33,312 nucleotides of DNA from NCBI GenBank assembly GCA_028697255.1, contig JAQVFM010000019.1:1-33312 (forward strand). The letters are read 5' to 3'. How positions within the stretch are numbered: the stretch's first letter is position 1; the number at the start of each line of letters is the position of its first letter. The notes below the pieces were generated by a model that was not told where the DNA came from, ran no database searches, and saw only the letters and a program-made list of their open reading frames with translations. A program made the translations under genes and the position numbers. Below are positions 1-7,520 of this stretch, piece by piece. The DNA is from Oscillospiraceae bacterium. Lineage in GTDB: Bacteria > Bacillota > Clostridia > Oscillospirales > Acutalibacteraceae.

Positions 1-119
1 AATGACCTCCTTTTGGTTTTGATGCAGTTGCCAGACCGCATCTCTATTGTACCAAAAGGAGTTTTTTATTCCTACCCCACGCTAAAGCTCTCCTGTACCA
101 CTGGCACAGCCAGTGGTTT
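1..119 (-). other. Leader of a minus-strand gene off the left edge; possible insertion-element end
   Basis: On the minus strand a strong ribosome binding site (AAAAGGAGGTC, positions 4-14) points out of the window, so a gene probably starts just left of base 1. An 11-bp stem (7-17 with 51-61, with an inner 5-bp stem 21-25/38-42) would bury this site. A second palindrome (97-116, CCACTGG arms) lies upstream. A subterminal palindrome plus a leader hairpin hiding the transposase ribosome binding site is the arrangement known for IS200/IS605 elements, so this may be such an end; that is inference. The same stem followed by TTTTTT (62-67) could instead be a plus-strand terminator for a gene outside the window. 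Confidence 0.35.
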
Positions 120-126
120 TCCTACA

Positions 127-160
127 AGAAAAACGGCGGGATAATCGTATCCCGCCGTAC
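127..160 (-). terminator. Terminator of tRNA-Cys
   Basis: A 10-bp perfect stem (133-142 with 149-158, GC-rich, 6-nt loop) is followed on the minus strand by a T-rich tract. It sits 11 bases past the encoded CCA end of the tRNA, so it most likely ends that transcript. The arm AAAACGGCGGGAT recurs exactly in the hairpin between lon and engB. Confidence 0.8.
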
Positions 161-170
161 ACTTAAATAT

Positions 171-245
171 TGGAGGCGCCACCCAGATTTGAACTGGGGA
201 ATAAGGGTTTTGCAGACCCCTGCCTTACCGCTTGGCTATGGCGCC
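171..245 (-). tRNA. tRNA-Cys (GCA)
   Basis: The minus strand folds as a tRNA. The 7-bp acceptor stem is GGCGCCA with TGGCGCC, the T arm contains GGTTCAAAT-like sequence (here GTTCAAATC), and the anticodon loop CTGCAAA gives anticodon GCA for cysteine. The discriminator base is U (position 174), the known identity base for tRNA-Cys. The CCA end is encoded (171-173). It is a stand-alone gene with its own promoter and terminator. Confidence 0.96.
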
Positions 246-265
246 GTATCGAGGCAACGCACATT

Positions 266-294
266 ATTATAATAGCTATATCGCAGAATGTCAA
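266..294 (-). promoter_or_regulatory. Consensus promoter of tRNA-Cys
   Basis: On the minus strand there is TTGACA (289-294), a 17-base spacer and TATAAT (266-271), a perfect sigma-A type promoter. Its -10 box ends about 20 bases before the mature tRNA 5' end at 245. Confidence 0.9.
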
Positions 295-604
295 GACCAA
301 TAAAAATATGTTTTTACAATTTTTGAAATGACTATACTATAGTATCATAATACATGACAGTTATTTATAGTACGAGATTTAGTACGAGATTTTTATAAAA
401 CATCGTAAATAACCTGCATTATATTATTCGTTGGTAATTAACCTGCAACAACTTATATATGAGGGATACCCCCCTAAATTTTCAGCCAACTATACAAAAT
501 GAATATTTTGTATAGTTGGGGAGAGGTTTATAAGCAAATAATTGCAGAATATCGGAGTCTGGCGTAAAAATAACCGAAAAGTTAGTTGAGGTATTATATA
601 CTAA
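295..604. other. AT-rich intergenic stretch, no gene seen
   Basis: About 310 bases between the tRNA-Cys promoter and the lysA terminator. No reading frame with a convincing ribosome binding site was found. It holds a tandem 12-base direct repeat (AGTACGAGATTT, 369-380 and 381-392), a 12-base palindrome (333-344) and the long perfect palindrome listed separately. Confidence 0.6.
486..519. repeat. Perfect 15-bp inverted repeat with a 4-base loop
   Basis: Bases 486-500 pair perfectly with 505-519; the loop is GAAT. The stem is AT-rich and no T tract follows on either strand, so it does not look like an ordinary terminator. It could be an operator, an RNA-stabilising hairpin or a relic of a small mobile element. 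The role is unknown. Confidence 0.7.
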
Positions 605-644
605 AATAATGCAGAGCTACTATAATTAATCGCTCTGCATTATT
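605..644 (-). terminator. Terminator downstream of lysA
   Basis: A 13-bp perfect stem (605-617 with 632-644, core GCAGAGC) lies 18 bases after the lysA stop and is followed on the minus strand by TTAGTATATAA. The T tract is weak, but position and stability fit the end of the engB-lysA transcript. The symmetric stem might also work on the plus strand. Confidence 0.7.
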
Positions 645-662
645 TAACAAAAGCAATATCTT

Positions 663-1961
663 TTATATATCGTTTCTTACAATATCTTCATAGCTTTCGG
701 CTTTTACAACTATGCGTGATTCGCCGTTGTTTACCATAACTACAGCCGGTCGCGTAATGCGGTTGTAATTTGATGACATAGAATAATTATATGCTCCGGT
801 TGCTAATACAGCCATTATATCTCCGCTGTTGCATGATTGAAGCATTGCATCTTCTTGTATTAAATCTCCGCTTTCGCAGCAACGACCTGCTATGGTCATT
901 TTGCAATCTGCCGGCTGATTTGCCTTGTTGGCTATCAATACCGAATACGGTGCCTTATACAGCGCATAACGTGGGTTGTCGGTCATGCCGCCATCAATAC
1001 TGACATAAGTACGAACACCCGGTATATCCTTTACTGCGCCGACTGTGTACAACGTAATACCCGCAGGCCCAACAACAGAACGTCCTGGTTCAATGATAAT
1101 AAACGGTTTTGGTAAATTATGGTATACAGAGCGTTCTTCAAGCGTCTTCAATACCTTGTGCATATTGCCGCCAAAGCTTATAGGTTTATCGTCTTTCGTA
1201 TAGCGAATTCCAAAACCGCCACCCAAATTTAGCTCTGTAAGCGTTACACCGGTCGTGTCGCGCACCTGCGCTATTAAATCCATCATAGTTTGTGCAGCAA
1301 AAACAAACGGCTCTTCATCAAAAATCTGAGATCCTATATGACAATGAAGACCTTTTAATGTAATGCTATTTAGCTTTACAGCAGTTTTGATCGCCTTTAG
1401 CGCATCTCCGTTTTCAAGTGTAAAGCCGAATTTTGAATCTATTTGGCCGGTTTTAATAAATTCGTGTGTATGGGCTTCGATACCAGGTGTAATTCTTAAA
1501 TATATATTACTCTTTTTTCCTATTTTTGAGGTAATATCTGCAAGCTTATACAGCTCATTAAAATTATCTACGATAATTCTCCCGACACCGTATTTAATAG
1601 CCATTTTCAGCTCATCTTCGGTTTTATTATTTCCGTGGAAATAAATACGCTCAGCCGGAAAACCGACCTGCATTGCGGTATAAAGTTCTCCACCGGAAAC
1701 AACGTCAATTGCGCAGCCCTCCTGCATAACAATGCGGTATATTTCCTTAAAACTGCATGCTTTGCTTGCATACGCAACCATGCCGCCACTTTCATAATTT
1801 TGCTCGATCGAGTTTTTGTATTCACGCAAAGCATTGCGTATTCCGGTTTCGTCCATTACATAAAGCGGCGTACCGTATTTATGTGCAAGAACAACGGTAT
1901 CACAGCCGCCTATTGTCAGGTGGCCTTGCTCATTTACATTTAGTGAATCCGAAAAAAACAA
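663..1961 (-). CDS. lysA: Diaminopimelate decarboxylase
   Basis: This PLP enzyme removes the D-centre carboxyl of meso-diaminopimelate to give L-lysine, the last lysine step, in the cytosol. Visible signs are the PLP lysine in VAYASKACSFKEI (about residue 67), the HCHIGSQ motif, the phosphate-binding GGGFGI, EPGRS, and the CESGD motif near the C-terminus, all typical of the fold III decarboxylase family. Full length is about 432 residues, normal for the family. The longest frame opens with GTG at 1970, but that codon abuts AAAGG with no spacer. TTG at 1959-1961 has 9 bases of spacing and is preferred. The gene follows engB by 16 bases and shares its transcript; a terminator follows at 605-644. 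Confidence 0.95.
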   Translation of the reverse strand: MFFSDSLNVNEQGHLTIGGCDTVVLAHKYGTPLYVMDETGIRNALREYKNSIEQNYESGGMVAYASKACSFKEIYRIVMQEGCAIDVVSGGELYTAMQVGFPAERIYFHGNNKTEDELKMAIKYGVGRIIVDNFNELYKLADITSKIGKKSNIYLRITPGIEAHTHEFIKTGQIDSKFGFTLENGDALKAIKTAVKLNSITLKGLHCHIGSQIFDEEPFVFAAQTMMDLIAQVRDTTGVTLTELNLGGGFGIRYTKDDKPISFGGNMHKVLKTLEERSVYHNLPKPFIIIEPGRSVVGPAGITLYTVGAVKDIPGVRTYVSIDGGMTDNPRYALYKAPYSVLIANKANQPADCKMTIAGRCCESGDLIQEDAMLQSCNSGDIMAVLATGAYNYSMSSNYNRITRPAVVMVNNGESRIVVKAESYEDIVRNDI

Positions 1962-1977
1962 TAAAATCACCCTTTAA

Positions 1978-2565
1978 CTAATCTGTCTGCACAACACTGT
2001 CCAAAATATTTCGCAGCTCCTCTACCCCCTCACCACTTTTAATTGAAAAGGGGATTACCTTTACATCAATAAATTCGTGCAATTCGGTCTGAATTGCTTT
2101 TAATCGCTGTTCGCGTTCATTTGGTTTAAGCTTGTCCGCCTTTGTAAGAGCAATTACAAATGGAATATGGTTGTAGGTCATAAAGTCTAACATTTGAAAA
2201 TCCTGGGCAGTCGGAGGATGGCGCATGTCCACAAGTTGAATCACAAGTCGAATGTCCCTGTCATCTTCAAAATAGCTGTGAATAAGGTCCGCCCATCGCT
2301 GTTTTTCGCCTTGAGCAACCTTTGCGTATCCGTAGCCCGGCAAGTCGACAAGACGCATTGTATCAACATGGTAAAAATTAATAGTTGCGGTTTTGCCGGG
2401 AACAGAACTGGTGCGTGCCAAGGATTTGCGGTTAACAAGCCTGTTTATAAGTGAAGATTTTCCGACATTTGAGCGGCCGGAAAAAACAATTTCGGGCAGT
2501 GTCGATGGCGGAAATTGAGAGGCAAGGCCGGCCGACATTTCAAATTTGGCGGTTTCAATTTTCAA
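1978..2565 (-). CDS. engB: Ribosome biogenesis GTPase EngB/YsxC (YihA)
   Basis: A TRAFAC GTPase needed for maturation of the large ribosomal subunit. The G motifs are present in order: G1 GRSNVGKSS (about residues 30-38), switch I with a conserved threonine (KTATINFY), G3 DLPG followed by YGYA, G4 TKAD, and a G5-like SIKSG. The length of about 195 residues is normal. The longest frame starts with ATG at 2583, where no ribosome binding site precedes it; codons 2-5 of that frame form AAAGGGGAG, a strong site placed 6 bases before TTG at 2563-2565, so TTG is preferred. The gene lies just downstream of lon, past a hairpin, and upstream of lysA. The lon-engB pairing is common in Firmicutes. Confidence 0.95.
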   Translation of the reverse strand: MKIETAKFEMSAGLASQFPPSTLPEIVFSGRSNVGKSSLINRLVNRKSLARTSSVPGKTATINFYHVDTMRLVDLPGYGYAKVAQGEKQRWADLIHSYFEDDRDIRLVIQLVDMRHPPTAQDFQMLDFMTYNHIPFVIALTKADKLKPNEREQRLKAIQTELHEFIDVKVIPFSIKSGEGVEELRNILDSVVQTD

Positions 2566-2608
2566 TCGCCTCTCCCCTTTCATTTATTTACAAGGTTGTT
2601 TGTGTCGT

Positions 2609-2635
2609 AAAACGGCGGGATGAGAGCATCCCGCC
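2609..2635 (-). terminator. Hairpin terminator or attenuator between lon and engB
   Basis: A 9-bp GC-rich perfect stem (2614-2622 with 2627-2635, loop AGAG) is followed on the minus strand by GTTTTACGAC. It lies 20 bases after the lon stop and 44 bases before the engB start, so it may cut or partly attenuate read-through. Bases 2609-2621 repeat exactly the arm of the tRNA-Cys terminator (130-142). Confidence 0.65.
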
Positions 2636-2654
2636 CTGCGGTTGGAAGACGGTT

Positions 2655-5072
2655 CTATTGTGTGACAGATGTGTGCACATTATCTTCTGATTTATGTGAC
2701 AAAAGAATGTTTTCCGGCATTTTTTCAACCTTGGCTAACGGCATGGAGACCAAAGAATGGCGTATCACGGTATCAAGATGGTCTGCGGTTATAAATTTAA
2801 TGTTTTCACGAACATTATCGTCAAGCTCGGACAAATCAGCACGGTTTCCAACAGGTATTATAACCTTTTCTATACGATTTCTGTATGCCGCCATGGTTTT
2901 TTCCCGCAATCCGCCGATAGGAAGCACTCGGCCGCGCAATGTTATTTCACCTGTCATAGCAATATTGCCATGTACCGGTATTCCGGTCAAAGCCGAAATT
3001 ATCGCTGTTGCAATAGTGACACCTGCCGACGGCCCGTCCTTTGGTACAGCGCCCTCCGGCACATGTATATGAATATCTTTTGTTTTATAAAAATCATGCT
3101 CGATAAAAAATTCATTTGTTCTGCTTCGTACATAGCTTATCGCGGTGCGCGCCGATTCCTTCATCACATCCCCCATAGAGCCGGTAAGCTCAATTTTACC
3201 GGTTCCCTCGAGTACTGCGACCTCTATTTGCATCATTTCTCCGCCGACCGATGTCCATGCAAGACCGTTTGCAATGCCTATACCGTTGCATTTTTTAAAT
3301 GCATCGTCCTTGTATCTACGCGGGCCGAGATATTGCTCAAGCATGTCTGCCGTAACTTTAGTTGTCTTAAATTCCTCGGCAATAATTTGGCGTGCGCACT
3401 TACGGCAGATTGTTATTATGTTGCGCTCAAGTGCACGAACTCCGGATTCTCGCGTATATCCTTCGATAATGCCGTAAATTGCGTCATCGGCAAATTTTAG
3501 CTGGCGCATCGTCAAACCGTGTCGCCTTACCTGCTTCTTGATAAGATGGTCCTTTGCTATATGGTATTTTTCCTCGGTGGTATAGCTGGGAATTTCTATA
3601 ATTTCCAAACGGTCGTGCAATGGTCTCGGTATCTGGCTTAAATCATTTGCCGTTGCAATAAACAGTACGCGCGACAGATCATATGGTATTTCAATATAAT
3701 GGTCGCGAAAAGCATGGTTTTGTTCGCTATCAAGCACCTCAAGCAAGGCTGACGCCGGATCGCCCCTGAAATCCTTGCCTATTTTATCAATTTCATCAAG
3801 AAGAATTACCGGATTGGACGAACCCGCCAGTTTTATCGCATTAATAATTCTTCCGGGCATTGCTCCAATATAAGTACGGCGATGCCCGCGTATATCGGCT
3901 TCGTCTCGCATGCCGCCCAAGGATACCCTTGCATAACGGCGACCCATGGCAGTAGCAATTGATTTTGCTATCGATGTTTTACCCACGCCCGGGGGGCCGG
4001 CAAGACATAGCACCTGCCCTTTTATATCTGGCGCAAGCTGCCTTACTGCAAGCGTTTCAAGTATTCTTTGCTTTACCTTTTTTAGTCCATAGTGATCACG
4101 TTCAAGAATCCTTTGAGACGCTTTTAGATTAGCTTTGTCTTTTGTGTATGTATTCCATGGCAATGACAGACAGGTATCAAGGAAACCACGAACTACCGTC
4201 GCTTCATGTGAACCGGTCGGCATGCGTGAAAGCTTTTCGCATTCGCTCAATAGTTTTTTTTCGGCTTCGTCGTCAAGTTTCAACTTTTTAATGCGACTGA
4301 GATAGCTTTGGGATTCGTCATGGGGATTATCACTTTCACCAAGTTCCTCACTGATGGCTTTAAGTTGTTCCCTTAGATAAAATTCCTTTTGATTTTTATT
4401 AATCTGTTGATGCACTCGTTCGTGAATGCTATGTTCGAGCGAAAGAATGGCGATTTCTTGTTCAAGAATAACAATAAGCTTTTCTATTCGTTTTTCGGGG
4501 TCAAGAGTTTCTAAAAGAAGTTGTTTTTTTGCGGGTTCAAGCTGGATATTTGAGGCTATGTAGTCTGAAAGATGGTCAATATCATCCGATGACAACACGT
4601 TCATAAGCACATCAGGTGACAATTGTGGGGCAAGAGCGGCATATTTTTCAAAGCTTTTCCGACATTCGCGAATCATTGCATGCTTGTTTATATCTCCCGA
4701 AACGCGCCTTGAAACACATTCGCGCACACTCGCTATACTGCAAGATTCACTGTCTATCAATTCCAAAAGCTTTGCCCTGTATAATCCCTCGACTAAAACC
4801 CGGACACTGTCGCCGGGAAGCCGTAGCACCTGCCTTACCTTTGCCACAATACCAATTTTATATAATCCTTCCTCGCCCGGATCATCGTCACGCAAATCAC
4901 GCTGTGTTACAAGAAAAATCAACTGGTCATCCGTCATTGCTTGGTTAAGAGCCAGCAATGACTTTTTGCGTCCAACATCAAAGTGAAGCACCATGCCCGG
5001 AAATACTACGAGTCCACGCAACGGTAGCAAAGGCAGTGTCACAAGGCGAGCTATCCTCTTTTTTATTTCCAT
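2655..5072 (-). CDS. lon: ATP-dependent Lon protease
   Basis: A cytosolic AAA+ protease that unfolds and degrades damaged and regulatory proteins. The order of parts is an N-terminal LON substrate domain (about 10-200), a coiled helical region (about 200-320), the AAA+ module with Walker A GPPGVGKT (359-366) and Walker B ILLDEID (423-429), and the protease domain with the Ser-Lys dyad: Ser682 in PKDGPSAG and Lys725 in REKTMAA. The 43-residue spacing of the dyad matches E. coli Lon. At 805 residues it is full length. ATG at 5072 has AAAGG ten bases upstream. It stands apart from clpX by 359 bases holding a repeat element and a terminator-like hairpin, so it probably has its own promoter. Confidence 0.97.
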   Translation of the reverse strand: MEIKKRIARLVTLPLLPLRGLVVFPGMVLHFDVGRKKSLLALNQAMTDDQLIFLVTQRDLRDDDPGEEGLYKIGIVAKVRQVLRLPGDSVRVLVEGLYRAKLLELIDSESCSIASVRECVSRRVSGDINKHAMIRECRKSFEKYAALAPQLSPDVLMNVLSSDDIDHLSDYIASNIQLEPAKKQLLLETLDPEKRIEKLIVILEQEIAILSLEHSIHERVHQQINKNQKEFYLREQLKAISEELGESDNPHDESQSYLSRIKKLKLDDEAEKKLLSECEKLSRMPTGSHEATVVRGFLDTCLSLPWNTYTKDKANLKASQRILERDHYGLKKVKQRILETLAVRQLAPDIKGQVLCLAGPPGVGKTSIAKSIATAMGRRYARVSLGGMRDEADIRGHRRTYIGAMPGRIINAIKLAGSSNPVILLDEIDKIGKDFRGDPASALLEVLDSEQNHAFRDHYIEIPYDLSRVLFIATANDLSQIPRPLHDRLEIIEIPSYTTEEKYHIAKDHLIKKQVRRHGLTMRQLKFADDAIYGIIEGYTRESGVRALERNIITICRKCARQIIAEEFKTTKVTADMLEQYLGPRRYKDDAFKKCNGIGIANGLAWTSVGGEMMQIEVAVLEGTGKIELTGSMGDVMKESARTAISYVRSRTNEFFIEHDFYKTKDIHIHVPEGAVPKDGPSAGVTIATAIISALTGIPVHGNIAMTGEITLRGRVLPIGGLREKTMAAYRNRIEKVIIPVGNRADLSELDDNVRENIKFITADHLDTVIRHSLVSMPLAKVEKMPENILLSHKSEDNVHTSVTQ

Positions 5073-5120
5073 AGGGATCAGACCTTTCTAAAGCTAACAC
5101 TCTATTCTCAGTTTAAGTCG

Positions 5121-5238
5121 ATTGCGAAAGTCGTATTTTTCGGGCGAACACAGTTCGCCCCTACAATATATCGCTTTGTATTATGATTCTCTGTGCTATA
5201 TGTAGCGGAGTCCTGGGGTCTGCCGTAACTTTCGCAAT
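5121..5238. repeat. Inverted-repeat element upstream of lon (MITE-like)
   Basis: An 11-base perfect inverted repeat (ATTGCGAAAGT 5121-5131; ACTTTCGCAAT 5228-5238) encloses about 96 bases with no reading frame. Inside is a smaller palindrome, GGGCGAAC-ACA-GTTCGCCC (5142-5160), followed by CTACA. The minus strand next to it, AGAATCATAATA and onward, resembles the flank of the palindrome at 24822-24842. The structure suggests a small non-autonomous repeat or regulatory palindrome. It sits in the lon 5' region, so it could affect lon expression. No target-site duplication was identified. Confidence 0.55.
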
Positions 5239-5324
5239 TGCCTGATTATTCTCGTCTGAAAAGTAGACAGATCTGAAAATAGTATAATATCCGATATTAG
5301 TATAATGCCTGTGGTGTTTTAAAA

Positions 5325-5378
5325 AGGGTCAAACGCCAAATACCGTGCGTTATGCCCGGCATTTATACATCTGACCCT
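5325..5378 (-). terminator. Possible clpX terminator in the clpX-lon gap
   Basis: Outer arms AGGGTCA (5325-5331) and TGACCCT (5372-5378) enclose a small inner palindrome (ATGCC-C-GGCAT) and are followed on the minus strand by TTTTTAAAA. This fits a terminator for clpP-clpX. The stem is only 7 bp with a long loop, so the call is weak. Two TATACT-like boxes on the minus strand (about 5280-5312) may be -10 elements for lon, without clear -35 partners. Confidence 0.35.
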
Positions 5379-5431
5379 ATATTATTGTGTGTCGGCATAC
5401 AACTTTGTAGATTTGCCGGATATTAAAAAAC

Positions 5432-6739
5432 TTATGCCGTTACCTGCCGTCTGCCGCTACGTCCTTTTGCAGGAAGACGCGGTTTGTTCGGCTTTTTGTC
5501 AGGATTTCTGATAAGTTCTGGCTTACCCTTTCCTTCAACATATTTTTTATTTATAACAACTCGCTCAATTTTATAGTCGGTGGGCACTTCAAACATCAGG
5601 TTTGTAAGAAGTCCTTCCATAATTGAACGAAGTCCCCGTGCTCCGGTGTTAATCTCAATCGTCTTTTTTGCCACCGCACGCAAGGCCTCCGGTGTAAATT
5701 CCAGAACCACATTGTCAAGTGTAAAAAGCTGTATATACTGCTTAACCAAAGCATTTTTCGGTTCGGTCATAATTTTTACAAGAGCATCCTCGTCCAAAGT
5801 ATCAAGCGTTGCAAGGACAGGTAAACGACCGACAAGCTCAGGTATAAGACCGAATTTTATTAAGTCCTGAGGCACTAACTGCTTTAGCAGCTTGCTATTT
5901 TCCAAATCTTTATTTGAATGTACCTCACTGCCGAATCCGAGAGACCCAGAGGCAACTCGCCGTTGAATTATTTTGTTGATGCCGTCAAAAGCACCGCCGC
6001 ATATGAAAAGGATATTTGAAGTGTCAATCTGAATAAACTCCTGCTGCGGATGTTTGCGACCGCCCGATGGAGGAACATTTGAAACCGTACCCTCGATGAT
6101 TTTTAACAGTGCCTGCTGGACGCCCTCTCCGCTGACATCACGCGTTATAGAGGGGTTTTCACTGCGGCGCGCAATTTTATCTATTTCATCAATATAGATA
6201 ATGCCTTTTTCGGCTTTTTCAATGTCATAATCGGCCGATTGAATCAACCTTAACAGTATATTTTCGACATCCTCACCGACATATCCCGCCTCGGTTAATG
6301 TTGTCGCGTCTGTAATAGCGAAAGGCACATCAAGAATGCGTGCCAATGTTTGGGCAAGGACAGTTTTTCCGACGCCGGTGGGGCCTAAAAGCAACACATT
6401 GCTTTTGCCCATTTCGACATCAGAGGCATATCCAAAATATATGCGTTTATAATGATTGTAAACTGCGACCGACAGTGCTATTTTAGCGTCTTCCTGTCCT
6501 ATTACATACTCGTCCAAACCGTCTTTGATCTCACGGGGAGTCGGCAAAGTTACAGGTGCAGTGCTTGCAGCCGCACGCTTTTTGACATGCAGATCTCCGT
6601 CCTCAAGAATGGACTGACAAAGATCTACGCACTCATTGCATATATATACGCCCTGACCGGCTATCAGCCGTTGTACCTCATTCTGGTTTTTTCCGCAGAA
6701 CGAACAGCTTATAACTCTGCTGTCCTCATTTTTGGGCAT
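5432..6739 (-). CDS. clpX: ATP-dependent Clp protease ATP-binding subunit ClpX
   Basis: The AAA+ unfoldase that feeds substrates into ClpP in the cytosol. The N-terminal zinc-binding domain has four cysteines (Cys12, Cys15, Cys34, Cys37). Walker A is GPTGVGKT (119-126), Walker B IIYIDEID (about 180-187), and the pore loop GYVG is at 152-155. The ClpP-docking loop, usually IGF, reads LGF here (in SLGFGSEV). A sensor-2 arginine region (TGARGLRS) is present. At 435 residues it is full length, with a basic, proline-rich C-terminal tail. AAGGAGAG stands 6 bases before the ATG. It follows clpP by 30 bases and clearly forms an operon with it. Confidence 0.97.
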   Translation of the reverse strand: MPKNEDSRVISCSFCGKNQNEVQRLIAGQGVYICNECVDLCQSILEDGDLHVKKRAAASTAPVTLPTPREIKDGLDEYVIGQEDAKIALSVAVYNHYKRIYFGYASDVEMGKSNVLLLGPTGVGKTVLAQTLARILDVPFAITDATTLTEAGYVGEDVENILLRLIQSADYDIEKAEKGIIYIDEIDKIARRSENPSITRDVSGEGVQQALLKIIEGTVSNVPPSGGRKHPQQEFIQIDTSNILFICGGAFDGINKIIQRRVASGSLGFGSEVHSNKDLENSKLLKQLVPQDLIKFGLIPELVGRLPVLATLDTLDEDALVKIMTEPKNALVKQYIQLFTLDNVVLEFTPEALRAVAKKTIEINTGARGLRSIMEGLLTNLMFEVPTDYKIERVVINKKYVEGKGKPELIRNPDKKPNKPRLPAKGRSGRRQVTA

Positions 6740-6769
6740 TGTCCGCTCTCCTTAGATTGTAAATTTGAT

Positions 6770-7360
6770 TTATTGTCCGCGTTTAGTAATAATATGGTCG
6801 ATGATGCCGTATTTTTTTGCGGCTTCGGCTGTCATAAAATTATCCCTGTCGGTGTCGCGTTCAATCGTTTCAATCGACTGCCCGGTCATTTCGGACATAA
6901 TCTTGTTCATGCGCCCGCGTAAAAACAATATATGCTCGGCCTGAATTTTTATGTCGCTTGCCTGACCGCGCGAACCGCCCGACGGCTGATGAATCATTAT
7001 TTCGCTGTTTGGCAGTGCCTTGCGCTTACCCTTTGTGCCCGCCGCGAGCAAAAAAGCACCCATGCTTGCAGCCATTCCGATGCAAATGGTAGAAACATCA
7101 CATTTTATAAACTGCATTGTGTCATAAATCGCCATGCCGGCAGAGATAGAGCCGCCCGGGCTGTTAATATACAAATCAATATCCTTGTCAGGGTCTTGGC
7201 CCTCAAGATAAATTAGCTGTGCAACAATCAGCGAAGCTGTCGCATCGTTAACTTGATCTGACAGCATGATTATACGATCATTAAGCAAACGCGAAAAAAT
7301 GTCGTAACTGCGCTCGCCACGACCTGTTTGTTCTATTACATAAGGAACCAAACTGCTCAT
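6770..7360 (-). CDS. clpP: ATP-dependent Clp protease proteolytic subunit ClpP
   Basis: The serine protease that forms the barrel-shaped chamber working with ClpX. The triad is visible: Ser99 in GMAASMG, His124 in IMIHQPSGG, and Asp173 in DRD. At 196 residues the length is normal. The longest frame begins at TTG 7369, directly against GAAAGG; ATG at 7358-7360 lies 9 bases after that site and gives the usual [13 protein letters not shown]-terminus, so it is preferred. No propeptide of note is seen. It is the first gene of clpP-clpX, downstream of tig with a 151-base gap that holds a candidate promoter. Confidence 0.97.
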   Translation of the reverse strand: MSSLVPYVIEQTGRGERSYDIFSRLLNDRIIMLSDQVNDATASLIVAQLIYLEGQDPDKDIDLYINSPGGSISAGMAIYDTMQFIKCDVSTICIGMAASMGAFLLAAGTKGKRKALPNSEIMIHQPSGGSRGQASDIKIQAEHILFLRGRMNKIMSEMTGQSIETIERDTDRDNFMTAEAAKKYGIIDHIITKRGQ

Positions 7361-7381
7361 ATTAATCAACCTTTCATTAAT

Positions 7382-7409
7382 ATTATATTTATAAAACTAT
7401 AAAAAGCAA
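7382..7409 (-). promoter_or_regulatory. Candidate promoter of clpP-clpX
   Basis: On the minus strand TTGCTT (7404-7409), a 16-base spacer and TATAAT (7382-7387) stand about 22 bases before the clpP start. The -35 is poor. No CtsR or CIRCE operator was found nearby. An 11-base direct repeat, TTACCTGCTCA (7434-7444 and 7480-7490), lies upstream. Confidence 0.4.
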
Positions 7410-7520
7410 AGCCTTTGTATTATTGCCTTAAAATTACCTGCTCAAGCATTTTTTTATTATGAAACAATAAGATTCCCGGTTACCTGCTCACAATCCTTGA
7501 CTTGCGATAGCAAGCGGGGT

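Noticed and set aside
369..392. Tandem 12-base repeat as a start of a CRISPR array
   Set aside because: Just two copies without spacers; no cas genes in the window.
2757..3500. 247-residue plus-strand frame
   Set aside because: Lies entirely antisense to lon, has no ribosome binding site and an unstructured composition; lon is certain.
5092..5103. Half of a CIRCE-like operator upstream of lon
   Set aside because: Only a GAGTGTTAGC half-site was seen, without the partner arm at the right distance.
5327..5333. GGTCAAA, a CtsR-like heptad near clpX and lon
   Set aside because: CtsR sites need two heptads in tandem; only one is present and it is part of a terminator-like stem.
7434..7490. 11-base direct repeat upstream of clpP as an operator pair
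   Set aside because: Two copies 46 bases apart outside the promoter boxes; no known regulator matches and the repeat may be chance.
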